Assembly: GCF_004362145.1 (NCBI RefSeq)
Contig: NZ_SNXC01000015.1
Coordinates: 124,001 to 188,000, forward strand
Reading direction: 5' to 3'
From: Marinomonas balearica
Lineage (GTDB): Bacteria; Pseudomonadota; Gammaproteobacteria; Pseudomonadales; Marinomonadaceae
DNA length: 64,000 nt
Below are positions 45,267 through 54,933 of this stretch, piece by piece. Made by a program: the position numbers and the translations under genes. The notes below the pieces were generated by a model that had not been told where the DNA came from, made no database searches, and saw only the letters and a list, made by a program, of their open reading frames with translations. Position 1 is the stretch's first letter, and each line of letters opens with the position of its first letter.

Positions 45267-45743
45267 ATGAGTGATATTAAGACTTATGAAGGCCATTATT
45301 CTGCGACAGGAGCAAAATTTGCTTTGGTGGTGGGGCGCTTTAATAGCTATGTGGTAGAAAGCTTAAAAGAAGGCGCCATTGATACCTTAGTTCGTCACGG
45401 GATAAACAAAGAAGACATAACAGTAGTTTATGTGCCAGGTGCTTTTGAGATCCCTATAGTGATTAAAAAAGTCGCTGAGAAAAATCAATACGATGCCATT
45501 GTTGCTCTAGGCGCGGTGATACGCGGCAGCACGCCACACTTCGACTACGTTGCAGGTGAATGTGTGAAAGGATTGGGACAATTGGCATTAGAATTTGATA
45601 TTCCAGTATCGTTTGGCGTATTAACAGTAGATACGATTGAGCAGGCAATAGAGCGTGCAGGTACAAAAGCGGGAAACAAAGGCAGCGAAGCTGCTTTATC
45701 TGCTCTTGAAACTGTGTCTGTATTGCGTAGCTTAGAAGACTGA
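45267..45743 (+). CDS. ribH: 6,7-dimethyl-8-ribityllumazine synthase
   Basis: The start at ATG 45267 follows GAGG and gives 158 aa, the family length. Motifs include [37 protein letters not shown] with the catalytic histidine, and [19 protein letters not shown]. It condenses the RibB and RibD products to lumazine. It lies 7 nt after ribB and 8 nt before nusB, so the operon is tight. Confidence 0.96.
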   Translation: MSDIKTYEGHYSATGAKFALVVGRFNSYVVESLKEGAIDTLVRHGINKEDITVVYVPGAFEIPIVIKKVAEKNQYDAIVALGAVIRGSTPHFDYVAGECVKGLGQLALEFDIPVSFGVLTVDTIEQAIERAGTKAGNKGSEAALSALETVSVLRSLED

Positions 45744-45751
45744 GGCATAGA

Positions 45752-46243
45752 ATGAGCGATTTGGATAAGTCCAACACAAAAACTAAAAAAGCGAAGAAAC
45801 CGTCGCGCTCGCAATTGCGCAGTGCATCACGTAGTTTAGCTTTGCAAGCCATTTATCAGTGGCAAATGAATCATTCTTCAGTGAATGAAATTGAAACTCA
45901 ATTTACACTTGAGCAAGATCTAAGTACTTGCGATAAAGCGTACTTTCGAGACTTGTTACAAGGCGTAACGTCTAAAGCGAAAGAGCTGGATACGCTATTT
46001 GAAGAGCTTTTAGACCGTTCGTTGTCAGAACTGGATGCGATTGAACTTGCTGTGTTACGTATCGGTTCTTACGAGCTGGCGCATCGTCTTGATGTTCCTT
46101 ACCGCGTAGCAATCAATGAAGGCGTTGAATTAGCGAAGTCATTTGGTGCGACAGAAAGTCACAAATACGTAAATGGTATTTTAGACAAGTTAGCACAGCG
46201 TGTACGTCGTGAAGAGATCGCGGCTCGCCGCAATAATGGATAA
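45752..46243 (+). CDS. nusB: Transcription antitermination factor NusB
   Basis: The 163-aa protein has the all-helical NusB pattern with SRSLALQAIYQWQM, ELDAIELAVLRIGSYELAHR and VPYRVAINEGVELAKSFGATESHKYVNGILDKLA. With NusE it binds boxA in rRNA operons. A basic extension of about 20 residues precedes the fold. GAGG lies upstream of the ATG. A strong terminator follows. Confidence 0.96.
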   Translation: MSDLDKSNTKTKKAKKPSRSQLRSASRSLALQAIYQWQMNHSSVNEIETQFTLEQDLSTCDKAYFRDLLQGVTSKAKELDTLFEELLDRSLSELDAIELAVLRIGSYELAHRLDVPYRVAINEGVELAKSFGATESHKYVNGILDKLAQRVRREEIAARRNNG

Positions 46244-46282
46244 GCGTTTCTAAGCGATTTTTCGTTAGACATGCATCTGAAT

Positions 46283-46326
46283 AACAAAGCCATCGGTAAA
46301 GCGACATTACCGATGGCTTTGTTTTA
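46283..46326 (+). terminator. Rho-independent terminator of the nrdR-rib-nusB operon
   Basis: A perfect 17-bp stem (46283-46299 with 46307-46323) and a 7-nt loop are followed by a T run. It separates nusB from thiL. Confidence 0.9.
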
Positions 46327-46364
46327 GATAAAACGTAAAAACGATTGAGAGTAGGCGTTAAGCA

Positions 46365-47315
46365 GTGAAAGAGTTTGAATTAATTCAGTCTATATTTCAG
46401 GCCTCGAAAATGGCAGATGTTCGAGGACGCGACGACATATTGTGCGGGATTGGCGACGACTGTGCTCAGGTTAAGGTTCCGTCCCATCAAACGCTTGTGT
46501 TTTCGATGGACACGCTGGTGGAAGGACGTCATTTTCCGTTTGACGCAGACCCTCGAGACATCGGTTATCGTGCTGTGGCATCTTGTGCGAGTGATCTTGC
46601 TGCCATGGGTGCTAAGCCGGCATTTTTTACGTTAGGGCTAACACTGCCTCATGCGGACCCGCAATGGCTTGCTGAGTTGGCTTCTGGAATGGCAGAGCTT
46701 GCGGATCAAATTGGGTTATTACTGGTCGGCGGCGATACCACAAAAGGACCGTTGACTATTACTCTTCAAGTTCACGGCTATGTTGAGCAAGATAAAACGC
46801 CAAAACGAAGCGGTGCTCAGGTTGGGGATGATATTTATGTCACGGGTATGCTTGGTGATGCATCTGCCGCCATACCGATTGTGACAGGTGAATTACAAGT
46901 TTCACCAGAACGATTTGATTATTTCTATGAAGCTTATTGGCGTCCAACACCACGTTTGATCGCTGGAATGGCGCTGAAAAACATTGTGAACAGTATGCTT
47001 GATGTATCGGATGGCTTAGCTCAAGATCTTCAGCATATTACGAAAGCTTCAGGAGTGGGAGCGCGTCTTGAATTAAACCAGCTCCCGCTTTCGGATGCGT
47101 TACTTGATTGGCGACCAGAGGAAGCGTTTCAGCTTGCTTTGACCGGTGGTGATGATTACGAGCTGTGTTTTACTGTGCCCAAGTCGTTACGAGAGGAAGT
47201 CAGTTTGATTATGCAAACATTGCACTTGCCTTGCAGTTTAATAGGGGAAGTGACTGAGTCCGGTTTTCTAGTTGAAGGTTATGATGGTGAGTTAGAAGGG
47301 TGGCAGCACTTTTAA
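46365..47315 (+). CDS. thiL: Thiamine-monophosphate kinase
   Basis: The 316-aa protein starts at GTG 46365. Motifs are GIGDDCAQVKVP, VFSMDTLVEGRHFPF, SDLAAMGAKPAFFTLGLTLP, LLVGGDTTKGP and SDGLAQDLQHI, all typical of ThiL. It phosphorylates thiamine monophosphate to the diphosphate cofactor. It follows the nusB terminator, so it may have its own promoter in the 40-bp gap or depend on read-through; pgpA follows after 55 bp. Confidence 0.95.
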   Translation: MKEFELIQSIFQASKMADVRGRDDILCGIGDDCAQVKVPSHQTLVFSMDTLVEGRHFPFDADPRDIGYRAVASCASDLAAMGAKPAFFTLGLTLPHADPQWLAELASGMAELADQIGLLLVGGDTTKGPLTITLQVHGYVEQDKTPKRSGAQVGDDIYVTGMLGDASAAIPIVTGELQVSPERFDYFYEAYWRPTPRLIAGMALKNIVNSMLDVSDGLAQDLQHITKASGVGARLELNQLPLSDALLDWRPEEAFQLALTGGDDYELCFTVPKSLREEVSLIMQTLHLPCSLIGEVTESGFLVEGYDGELEGWQHF

Positions 47316-47370
47316 CAGGCGTCGTCATGTAGCAATATGAGAAATTCTACAGAGTAAGTAAGAGCAGATT

Positions 47371-47847
47371 ATGTCTAACAATGTACCCTCGTCGATTTGG
47401 CGAAATCCGATTCACTTTCTTGCATTTGGGTTAGGTTCTGGAGCCGCTCCAAAAGCGCCTGGAACGTTTGGAACTTTGGCGGCGGTTCCTTTGTATCTTT
47501 TGATGCAAGATTTAAGTCACTCCGCGTATTTTGTGGTTCTGCTTGTTACCTCGCTTATTGGCATTTATTTGTGTGGAAAGACCTCAAAAGATCTCGGGGT
47601 ACACGATCATTCAGGTATTGTGTGGGATGAGTTTGTTGGCTATTGGATCACTATGTGGATGGCTCCAACAGGTTGGGAATACGTCATCGTGGGCTTTATT
47701 CTGTTTCGATTTTTTGACGTATTGAAGCCTTGGCCAATCTCATTTATAGACAAACGTGTGCATGGTGGGCTCGGGATCATGCTTGACGATATTATCGCAG
47801 GCGTCTTCTCGTTTGCATTATTGCAGCTTTACGTGGTGTTAGCTTAA
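47371..47847 (+). CDS. pgpA: Phosphatidylglycerophosphatase A
   Basis: The 158-aa integral membrane protein has three to four helices. The PgpA motif GSGAAPKAPGTFGTLAAVPL and GIVWDEFVGYWITMW are present, as is FDVLKPWPISFIDKRVHGGLGIMLDDIIAG. It dephosphorylates phosphatidylglycerophosphate in the inner membrane. The thiL-pgpA order is widely conserved. Confidence 0.95.
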   Translation: MSNNVPSSIWRNPIHFLAFGLGSGAAPKAPGTFGTLAAVPLYLLMQDLSHSAYFVVLLVTSLIGIYLCGKTSKDLGVHDHSGIVWDEFVGYWITMWMAPTGWEYVIVGFILFRFFDVLKPWPISFIDKRVHGGLGIMLDDIIAGVFSFALLQLYVVLA

Positions 47848-47851
47848 AACA

Positions 47852-47887
47852 AAAAAGGCGTATTATATTTCCTAATACGCCTTTTTA
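47852..47887. terminator. Terminator between pgpA and the crc-like gene
   Basis: AAAAAGGCGTATTA (47852-47865) pairs perfectly with TAATACGCCTTTTT (47873-47886). A/T tracts on both ends suit the two convergent genes. Confidence 0.88.
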
Positions 47888-47914
47888 TCTGCTTTCTAAC
47901 GCTATGCGTATCTT

Positions 47915-48688
47915 TTAAAGATCGTATTCCATTATCAAAGGTGCGTGATCTGAGAATCGTTGACCTTTGTATACGCTACCACCTTGGATCAATTTTTGTA
48001 TTCCCGGTGTCGCGATCTGGTAATCTAAACGACCTCCTTCATTGAGTTTCCACGCACGTTCGTAATCGGGCCACCAAGTATATTGCTTATCTTGCTTGTT
48101 CACTTGGCGATACGCATCAATGTACTCATGTTCATTGAAAATTTCATTGATCCATTTTCTTTCGTCGGGTAAAAAGCCAGAGTTGCGTTGGTTTACAAAC
48201 CAGCTGCTAACATCAATGGGAGAGCGAGCCACATTAGCAGTACCACAGAAAATAAATTCACGACGTTTACGACGAGTTTTAATTAAGTGGTTTTTGAATC
48301 CTTCCATGAATGCGTATTTATGCTTTTGCAACGGCTCCTCGTTATTTGAACCGTGCGGCGTTAAAAAGGATGCAATACTTACGTTATCAAAGTCGGCTTG
48401 AATGAAGCGCCCTTCAAAGTCACACTCTGGAAACCCCATTCCCGTCATAATCGCTTTTGGCATGGCTTTACTATAGATTGCAACGCCAGCTTGTTCAGGA
48501 TCTTCCATGGAGTCAAAGAAGTATGTGTTGTACTCTGGCGGAAAAAAAACGCTGTCATTCAAACTGCGCTCGTCAACTTGTAAGTCCTGTAAACATACAA
48601 CATCTGGGTTCTGACGAACCATCCAATCAAAAAAGCCACGTTCGGCAGCTTGTCTTATACCATTTACATTAAGGCTAATGACCTTCAT
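47915..48688 (-). CDS. crc: Catabolite repression control protein Crc-like (exonuclease III fold, altered catalytic residues)
   Basis: The 257-aa protein has the endonuclease/exonuclease/phosphatase fold but two key ExoIII residues are changed: the catalytic glutamate after CLQ is Asp35 and the GDxN motif is GTAN (150-153). Asp222 (GRLDYQ) and SDHAPL (247-248) remain. The start ISLNVNGIRQAAERG, CLQD, RRKRRE, YTWWPD and HAPLIMEYDL match what I recall of Pseudomonas Crc, and crc sits beside pyrE in pseudomonads too. Crc works with Hfq to block translation of catabolic mRNAs. A repair exonuclease is less likely but not excluded, as DH is intact. Confidence 0.82.
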   Translation of the reverse strand: MKVISLNVNGIRQAAERGFFDWMVRQNPDVVCLQDLQVDERSLNDSVFFPPEYNTYFFDSMEDPEQAGVAIYSKAMPKAIMTGMGFPECDFEGRFIQADFDNVSIASFLTPHGSNNEEPLQKHKYAFMEGFKNHLIKTRRKRREFIFCGTANVARSPIDVSSWFVNQRNSGFLPDERKWINEIFNEHEYIDAYRQVNKQDKQYTWWPDYERAWKLNEGGRLDYQIATPGIQKLIQGGSVYKGQRFSDHAPLIMEYDL

Positions 48689-48835
48689 TTCTGGTCCCTA
48701 CAATTACTGAGCATGTGTTATATTAGCGCCAATTCGCGGAAAGAGAGCGTTGGTGTATGACTTTTATCATGTTTTCTACCTAATCTCTCTTATGCAGGCG
48801 CTCAAATTTTTATTTAATACCTTTTCGGAGTTGGC

Positions 48836-49483
48836 ATGAAACCTTACCAAAAAGAATTTATCGAATTTGCAATTCAGCAAAACGTATTACGTTTCGGTGA
48901 ATTTACACTGAAGTCAGGCCGTGTAAGCCCTTACTTCTTTAACGCAGGCCTATTTAATAGCGGACAAGCGTTAGCAAAATTGGGTCGTTTTTATGCATCT
49001 GCGCTTATTGAAGCAGATGTATCTTTCGACGTTTTATTCGGCCCTGCGTATAAAGGCATTCCATTGGCAACTACTACGGCAGTTGCACTGTATGATCATC
49101 ATGACGTAGACACACCATATGTGTTTAACCGAAAAGAAGCGAAAGACCACGGTGAGGGCGGTACTCTTGTCGGTGCTCCTTTGGCGGGCAATGTCATGAT
49201 CATTGATGATGTCATTACCGCAGGAACGGCAATTCGCGAGGTGATGAATATCATCGATCAAGCAAATGCTAAACCAGCTGGTGTTCTTATTGCGCTTGAC
49301 CGCCAAGAGCGCGGTAAAGGCAAGTTGTCTGCAATTCAGGAAGTCGAGAGAGATTTTAATATGCCTGTGATCAGCATTGTGTCTCTAAACGATATCATGA
49401 CCTATCTTGAAGAGCAGCCATCTCCTGAGTTTGCAAAACACTTGGAAGCCATAAAAGCGTACCGAAGTGAATATGGTATCTAA
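48836..49483 (+). CDS. pyrE: Orotate phosphoribosyltransferase
   Basis: The 215-aa protein has [41 protein letters not shown] and the PRPP-binding motif [13 protein letters not shown]. It converts orotate and PRPP to orotidine monophosphate in pyrimidine synthesis. It is divergent from the crc-like gene, separated by 147 bp. Confidence 0.96.
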   Translation: MKPYQKEFIEFAIQQNVLRFGEFTLKSGRVSPYFFNAGLFNSGQALAKLGRFYASALIEADVSFDVLFGPAYKGIPLATTTAVALYDHHDVDTPYVFNRKEAKDHGEGGTLVGAPLAGNVMIIDDVITAGTAIREVMNIIDQANAKPAGVLIALDRQERGKGKLSAIQEVERDFNMPVISIVSLNDIMTYLEEQPSPEFAKHLEAIKAYRSEYGI

Positions 49484-49516
49484 TTTAGATTACAAAACAG
49501 CAATTTGTAATCTAAA
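49484..49516. terminator. Hairpin between pyrE and slmA
   Basis: A perfect 13-bp repeat (TTTAGATTACAAA at 49484-49496 and its complement at 49504-49516) begins immediately after the pyrE stop. The trailing T run is poor, but the place between convergent genes supports termination. Confidence 0.5.
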
Positions 49517-49549
49517 AAGTTGTTTCGGTGAGTCGTTTTCTGTAAATGG

Positions 49550-50152
49550 TTAACGACTTACCATCAAGTTTTGTGCCAATACAGTCCATTGTTCTTTCCA
49601 CATTTTAAGTGGTTTGTTTTTGAACTCGCTGCGCACATACTGACGAATCTTTCCTTCCAATAGAGAAACGAGGAAGTTTGCACAGGGGGCGATTCCCATA
49701 TTAGGGCGTAATCCTTGTTTTAAATCGGATTCTCTGATGATTTGCTTTAATTGAGTTTCAATACGATCAAACAATTGTGCAATACGAACACGCAGTCTTT
49801 CGGTTTCGCCCGCAAGCGCATCTCCAGTGAGAAGACGACACATACCAGGGTTGTGATCAGCAAACCCTAACACCAAAGTAAGTATCATTTCAGTGCGCTT
49901 TAATACGTCACTTTCTTCTTGAATAATGCGTGTGATTCGGGTGAAAAGTGACTCTTCAATAAACTCGATCAACCCTTCAAACATTTTTGCTTTACTTGGA
50001 AAATGTCGATAAAGCGCCGCCTCTGACACACCGACTTGCTTAGCCAGTGCAGCAGTAGTGATTCTTGCTCCTGGACTGCTTTCCAGCATTTCTGCCAAAG
50101 CTTGCAAAATTTGGGTTCGGCGATCTGGTTTTTTGTTTGTCATGTTCGGCAC
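49550..50152 (-). CDS. slmA: Nucleoid occlusion factor SlmA
   Basis: The 200-aa TetR-fold protein has the [34 protein letters not shown] at about 37-68 and a C-terminal FtsZ-interacting region including [23 protein letters not shown]-bound SlmA blocks Z-ring assembly over the nucleoid. Neighbours pyrE, dut and coaBC are the same as in E. coli, supporting the name over a generic TetR regulator. Confidence 0.93.
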   Translation of the reverse strand: MPNMTNKKPDRRTQILQALAEMLESSPGARITTAALAKQVGVSEAALYRHFPSKAKMFEGLIEFIEESLFTRITRIIQEESDVLKRTEMILTLVLGFADHNPGMCRLLTGDALAGETERLRVRIAQLFDRIETQLKQIIRESDLKQGLRPNMGIAPCANFLVSLLEGKIRQYVRSEFKNKPLKMWKEQWTVLAQNLMVSR

Positions 50153-50190
50153 CCGTAGTAAATTGAAAATCCTGTATTAGTAAGCAAAAA

Positions 50191-51518
<1,328 letters not shown>

Positions 51519-51977
51519 TTACTTTGTTCCGGTGTGACCAAACCCGCCTGCGCCGCGTTCAGTACTTTCGAACTCGGTAACGATATCAAAATCGGCTTGA
51601 ATAACAGGAAGTAATACAAGTTGCGCAACACGTTCACCGGGTTCGATTGTAAATTCTGTTTGACCACGATTCCAACAAGAAACCATCAGTTCGCCTTGGT
51701 AATCTGAGTCTATTAGCCCCACCAAATTACCTAGAACAATACCGTGTTTATGTCCTAATCCTGAGCGAGGTAAAATAGTCGCAGCTAGATTTGGATCTTG
51801 AATGTAAATGGCGATACCCGTCGGGAGTAACGTTGTTTCGCCGGGAGAAAGTTTTATAGGCTCATCTAAGCATGCACGTAAATCAAGACCTGCAGACCCT
51901 TCTGTTGCATACGTAGGAAGAGGGATCTCTTTGCCGATTTTATCGTTCAATACTTTTAGTTGGATGGCTTGTTTCAT
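51519..51977 (-). CDS. dut: dUTP diphosphatase
   Basis: The 152-aa protein has the five trimeric dUTPase motifs: [40 protein letters not shown] and the C-terminal [10 protein letters not shown] arm. It removes dUTP and supplies dUMP. It lies 27 bp downstream of coaBC on the minus strand, the conserved coaBC-dut order. Confidence 0.96.
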   Translation of the reverse strand: MKQAIQLKVLNDKIGKEIPLPTYATEGSAGLDLRACLDEPIKLSPGETTLLPTGIAIYIQDPNLAATILPRSGLGHKHGIVLGNLVGLIDSDYQGELMVSCWNRGQTEFTIEPGERVAQLVLLPVIQADFDIVTEFESTERGAGGFGHTGTK

Positions 51978-52004
51978 CTTTAATGCTCTTAGGTTTTGAT
52001 GCCT

Positions 52005-53225
52005 TTATTTAGGCTGATTTACTTGGTAAGTTTGAATGATGTCCACAAGGTGTTTTGCAAGCTCGGTTTTGCTCGCTTTCTCCGGTGTCCATTGTGATTT
52101 TTTTGACAGCACGACGACTTGATTTTGGTCGTTGTTGAAGCCTATATCGCTTCGAGACACGTCGTTAGCGATAATCAAATCGAGGCCTTTTCGTTCTAGC
52201 TTTCCTTTTGCGTACGCAATGACATCTTGTGTTTCTGCCGCAAAGCCAACGAAGTATTTGGCCGCGTCCTCTGTAGACAACGTGGCAATAATATCTGGGT
52301 TTTTAACTAACGTAAGTTGCATCTCGTTTTCATCGGATTGTTTCTTCATCTTCTGAGTTGCAACGTCTTTTACTCGAAAATCTGCAATCGCGGCAGCGCC
52401 GACAAATACATCTGCTTGTTCTGCTGCTGCGACTCGACACGCGTAGAGCATTTCTTGAGCGCTTTTAATATCCACTCTTTTAATGCCTTGCGGTGTTGGT
52501 AAGTTTGTAGGCCCACTGACTAATGTTACGGCAGCGCCTCGTTCAGCCGCTGCGCTCGCCAATGCATAGCCCATTTTGCCAGAGCTATGGTTACTGATAA
52601 ATCGAACTGGATCGATGGCCTCCATTGTTGGGCCTGCTGTTATGATCCAGTGTTGTCCTTCAAGGTCGTTTATCTTGGGAGTGAAGTACGTTTCAATTGC
52701 TTCAAAAATAGCTTCTGGCTCTTCCATCCTGCCAAACCCTACATCGCCACACGCTTGTTCTCCTGCCGCAGGGCCAACCATAAGAATACCGTTTGAAAGC
52801 AGTGCCTCTTTGTTTGTTTGTGTCGCTGCGTGGCTCCACATTGCTTGATTCATTGCAGGGGCAATCATCACAGGAGATTCAGTTGCTAAGCAGAGGGTGG
52901 ATAACAAGTCATTCGCCATACCTTGAGCCTGACGGGCCATAAAGTCCGCAGATGCAGGTGCAATGACAATGAGGTCAGCCCATTTTGCAAGCTCAATGTG
53001 GCCCATTCCAAGTTCTGCGTGAGGGTCTAGCAATGTACTGCGTACAGGGTTGCCAGAGATTGCTTGAAGCGTCATTTCAGTGACAAAAGCTTTTGCGCCG
53101 TCTGTCAAAACGACCTGTACTTCCGCGTTTTCTTTCTTTAAAAGACGAATTAGTTGAATGCTTTTATAAGCAGCGATGCCACCTGTAATACCAACTAATA
53201 TGCGTTTACCTGTTACCCTTGCCAT
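52005..53225 (-). CDS. coaBC: Phosphopantothenoylcysteine decarboxylase / phosphopantothenate-cysteine ligase
   Basis: The start at ATG 53225 gives 406 aa, the family length; an upstream extension to 53333 is not conserved. The N-terminal flavoprotein domain has LVGITGGIAAYKS, APASADFMA, ATESPVMIAPAMNQAMW and GEQACGDVGFGRM with the active cysteine. The C-terminal ligase has ITAGPTMEAIDPVRFISNHSSGKMG and NDVSRSDIGF. It makes 4'-phosphopantetheine for coenzyme A. Confidence 0.95.
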   Translation of the reverse strand: MARVTGKRILVGITGGIAAYKSIQLIRLLKKENAEVQVVLTDGAKAFVTEMTLQAISGNPVRSTLLDPHAELGMGHIELAKWADLIVIAPASADFMARQAQGMANDLLSTLCLATESPVMIAPAMNQAMWSHAATQTNKEALLSNGILMVGPAAGEQACGDVGFGRMEEPEAIFEAIETYFTPKINDLEGQHWIITAGPTMEAIDPVRFISNHSSGKMGYALASAAAERGAAVTLVSGPTNLPTPQGIKRVDIKSAQEMLYACRVAAAEQADVFVGAAAIADFRVKDVATQKMKKQSDENEMQLTLVKNPDIIATLSTEDAAKYFVGFAAETQDVIAYAKGKLERKGLDLIIANDVSRSDIGFNNDQNQVVVLSKKSQWTPEKASKTELAKHLVDIIQTYQVNQPK

Positions 53226-53350
53226 AAAATACTTCTCAATTGATTGGAGTGGGGTTAATGTTGGCCCATTACAATCAAGCAGGCGTTTATTCACCTGCCG
53301 GAATGATTGTAGATATTGTTTCAAGACTACCATGAATCAAGGAGAGAATC

Positions 53351-54025
53351 ATGAGTATCAAGCAATGGCCGGAGCAAGAGCGGCCCCGAGAAAAACTTAT
53401 TCATCAAGGGGCGCGAGCATTAAGTGATGCCGAACTCTTAGCCATTTTTTTACGCACTGGAACGCAAGGGATCAGTGCGGTAGAACTAGCACGTCGAGTA
53501 TTGGAGCATTTTGGTGGACTACGTCAGTTACTCGGTGCTTCCAGAGAAGAATTCTGTCAAGGATTTGGACTTGGGGATGCGAAATACACCCAGCTGCAAG
53601 CTGTGATGGAAATGTCTCGTCGCTATCTTCATGAGCAATTGGTAAGAGATACCGTCTTTAATAACGTCGATCATGTGAAATCTTACCTGTCTAGCCAGCT
53701 TAGGCATTCGCCTCGAGAAAAGTTTGTAGCGCTGTTTTTGGATTCCCAACACAGGCTGATCCGTTATCAAGAGCTGTTTCAGGGAACCATCGACAGTGCC
53801 GCTGTCTACCCAAGAGAAATCGTCAAAGCGGCTCTTTTTAACAATGCGTCCGCTATTATCGTTGCTCACAACCATCCCTCTGGTGTGAGTGAACCCAGTC
53901 AGTCCGATATTCATATAACAAGCCGTATTAAAAAAGCATTAGAGTTGGTTGATGTTGCTTTGCTGGATCATTTCATCGTTGGAGAGGGGCAACCTTTGTC
54001 GTTGGCAGAGCGAGGGTATGTTTGA
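53351..54025 (+). CDS. radC: RadC-family JAB-domain protein
   Basis: The 224-aa protein has an N-terminal helix-hairpin-helix region ([15 protein letters not shown]) and a C-terminal JAB/MPN metal motif, [16 protein letters not shown], with all His and Asp ligands. The exact function of RadC is unsettled. GGAG precedes the ATG. It is divergent from coaBC and upstream of rpmB as in E. coli. Confidence 0.94.
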   Translation: MSIKQWPEQERPREKLIHQGARALSDAELLAIFLRTGTQGISAVELARRVLEHFGGLRQLLGASREEFCQGFGLGDAKYTQLQAVMEMSRRYLHEQLVRDTVFNNVDHVKSYLSSQLRHSPREKFVALFLDSQHRLIRYQELFQGTIDSAAVYPREIVKAALFNNASAIIVAHNHPSGVSEPSQSDIHITSRIKKALELVDVALLDHFIVGEGQPLSLAERGYV

Positions 54026-54335
54026 GTTTTATACCCTGTTTAAGGATATGCTCAAACAGGGTTTAAGGTATCGACTATTATATCTATGATGTCGCTCATT
54101 TCGGCTTCTTGATTGAATGCACGTATTTAGCGCCATTTCGTAAGAAATTTTGGGAAGAGCTAATGCAAAAACTGATCATTTTTTAACAAAATAATTGCTC
54201 TTTAAGGGCTCGTATGTGAAAATATGCGCCGCTATTCAGCTGGTATGGGATTTTTTTGATTCGTTGGGAATCATGCTCCGCCTGAGAAAGTTTGTACTTT
54301 CAATAGTTTTGTATAGCAACGAAAGGTATTAGATT
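54026..54335. other. radC-rpmB intergenic region with terminator and ribosomal-protein promoter
   Basis: ACCCTGTTT/AAACAGGGT at 54033-54062 is a terminator-like stem after radC. The rest should hold the rpmB promoter; a GAAAGT-TTGT-ACTTTC stem-loop at 54286-54301 lies in the presumed leader. The promoter boxes are not clear enough to call. Confidence 0.5.
54033..54065 (+). terminator. Terminator-like hairpin after radC
   Basis: A 9-bp perfect stem (54033-54041 with 54054-54062) follows the radC stop by 8 bp. Only a short T tract is present. Confidence 0.45.
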
Positions 54336-54572
54336 ATGTCTCGCGTATGTCAAGTTACAGGGAAACGTCCTGTTACAGGTAACAACGTTTCTCACTCTAA
54401 GCGTCGCACTAAGCGCCGTTTTCTTCCTAACCTTCACTGGCACCGTTTTTGGGTAGACAGCGAAAACCGTTACGTTCGTATTCGTGTATCTTCTAAAGGT
54501 ATGCGTATTATCGATAAAAAAGGCATCGATGCAGTTCTTGCTGATATGCGTGCTAACGGCGAAAAAGTATAA
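54336..54572 (+). CDS. rpmB: 50S ribosomal protein L28
   Basis: The 78-aa protein begins [20 protein letters not shown] and continues with KRRFLPNLH and the basic core typical of L28. GAAAGG lies upstream of the ATG. It is transcribed with rpmG 11 bp downstream. Confidence 0.97.
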   Translation: MSRVCQVTGKRPVTGNNVSHSKRRTKRRFLPNLHWHRFWVDSENRYVRIRVSSKGMRIIDKKGIDAVLADMRANGEKV

Positions 54573-54583
54573 GGAACTGAATT

Positions 54584-54754
54584 ATGGCTTCTAAAGGCGC
54601 TCGCGATTTGATTCGCATGGTATCTTCTGCAGGTACTGGTCATTTTTACACTACAGACAAGAACAAACGTAACACTCCAGATAAACTGGAAATGAAAAAG
54701 TTTGATCCTGTAGTGCGTAAGCACGTAATGTACAAAGAAGCGAAAATCAAATAA
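54584..54754 (+). CDS. rpmG: 50S ribosomal protein L33
   Basis: The 56-aa frame starts with ATG 54584 after AAGGA. Segments [20 protein letters not shown] and [19 protein letters not shown] are L33. It has no CxxC pairs, so it is the zinc-free paralogue type found in most gammaproteobacteria. It is followed by a strong terminator. Confidence 0.97.
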   Translation: MASKGARDLIRMVSSAGTGHFYTTDKNKRNTPDKLEMKKFDPVVRKHVMYKEAKIK

Positions 54755-54771
54755 TTTTTGCTCTCTCAAGT

Positions 54772-54809
54772 ACATAAAAAAACCGGCATATTGGCCGGTT
54801 TTTTTATGT
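54772..54809 (+). terminator. Rho-independent terminator of rpmB-rpmG
   Basis: ACATAAAAAAACCGG (54772-54786) pairs perfectly with 54795-54809; the GC core is followed by seven T. Confidence 0.88.
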
Positions 54810-54933
54810 CTTTTTTCTGGTTTTATCCGTAAGGAACTGTAAAAAAAATCTCCTCTATACCCCATATGGGGGTTTCCTCTGATCCTGAACAAAAGGTTAA
54901 ATTTTGCTTTATTCTTGTTTTAAGGAGAGGGAC

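Noticed and set aside
47915-48688. Annotation as exonuclease III (xthA)
   Set aside because: The catalytic Glu and the GDxN aspartate are replaced, and the sequence and pyrE neighbour fit Crc better; some nuclease residues remain, so this is kept as an alternative.
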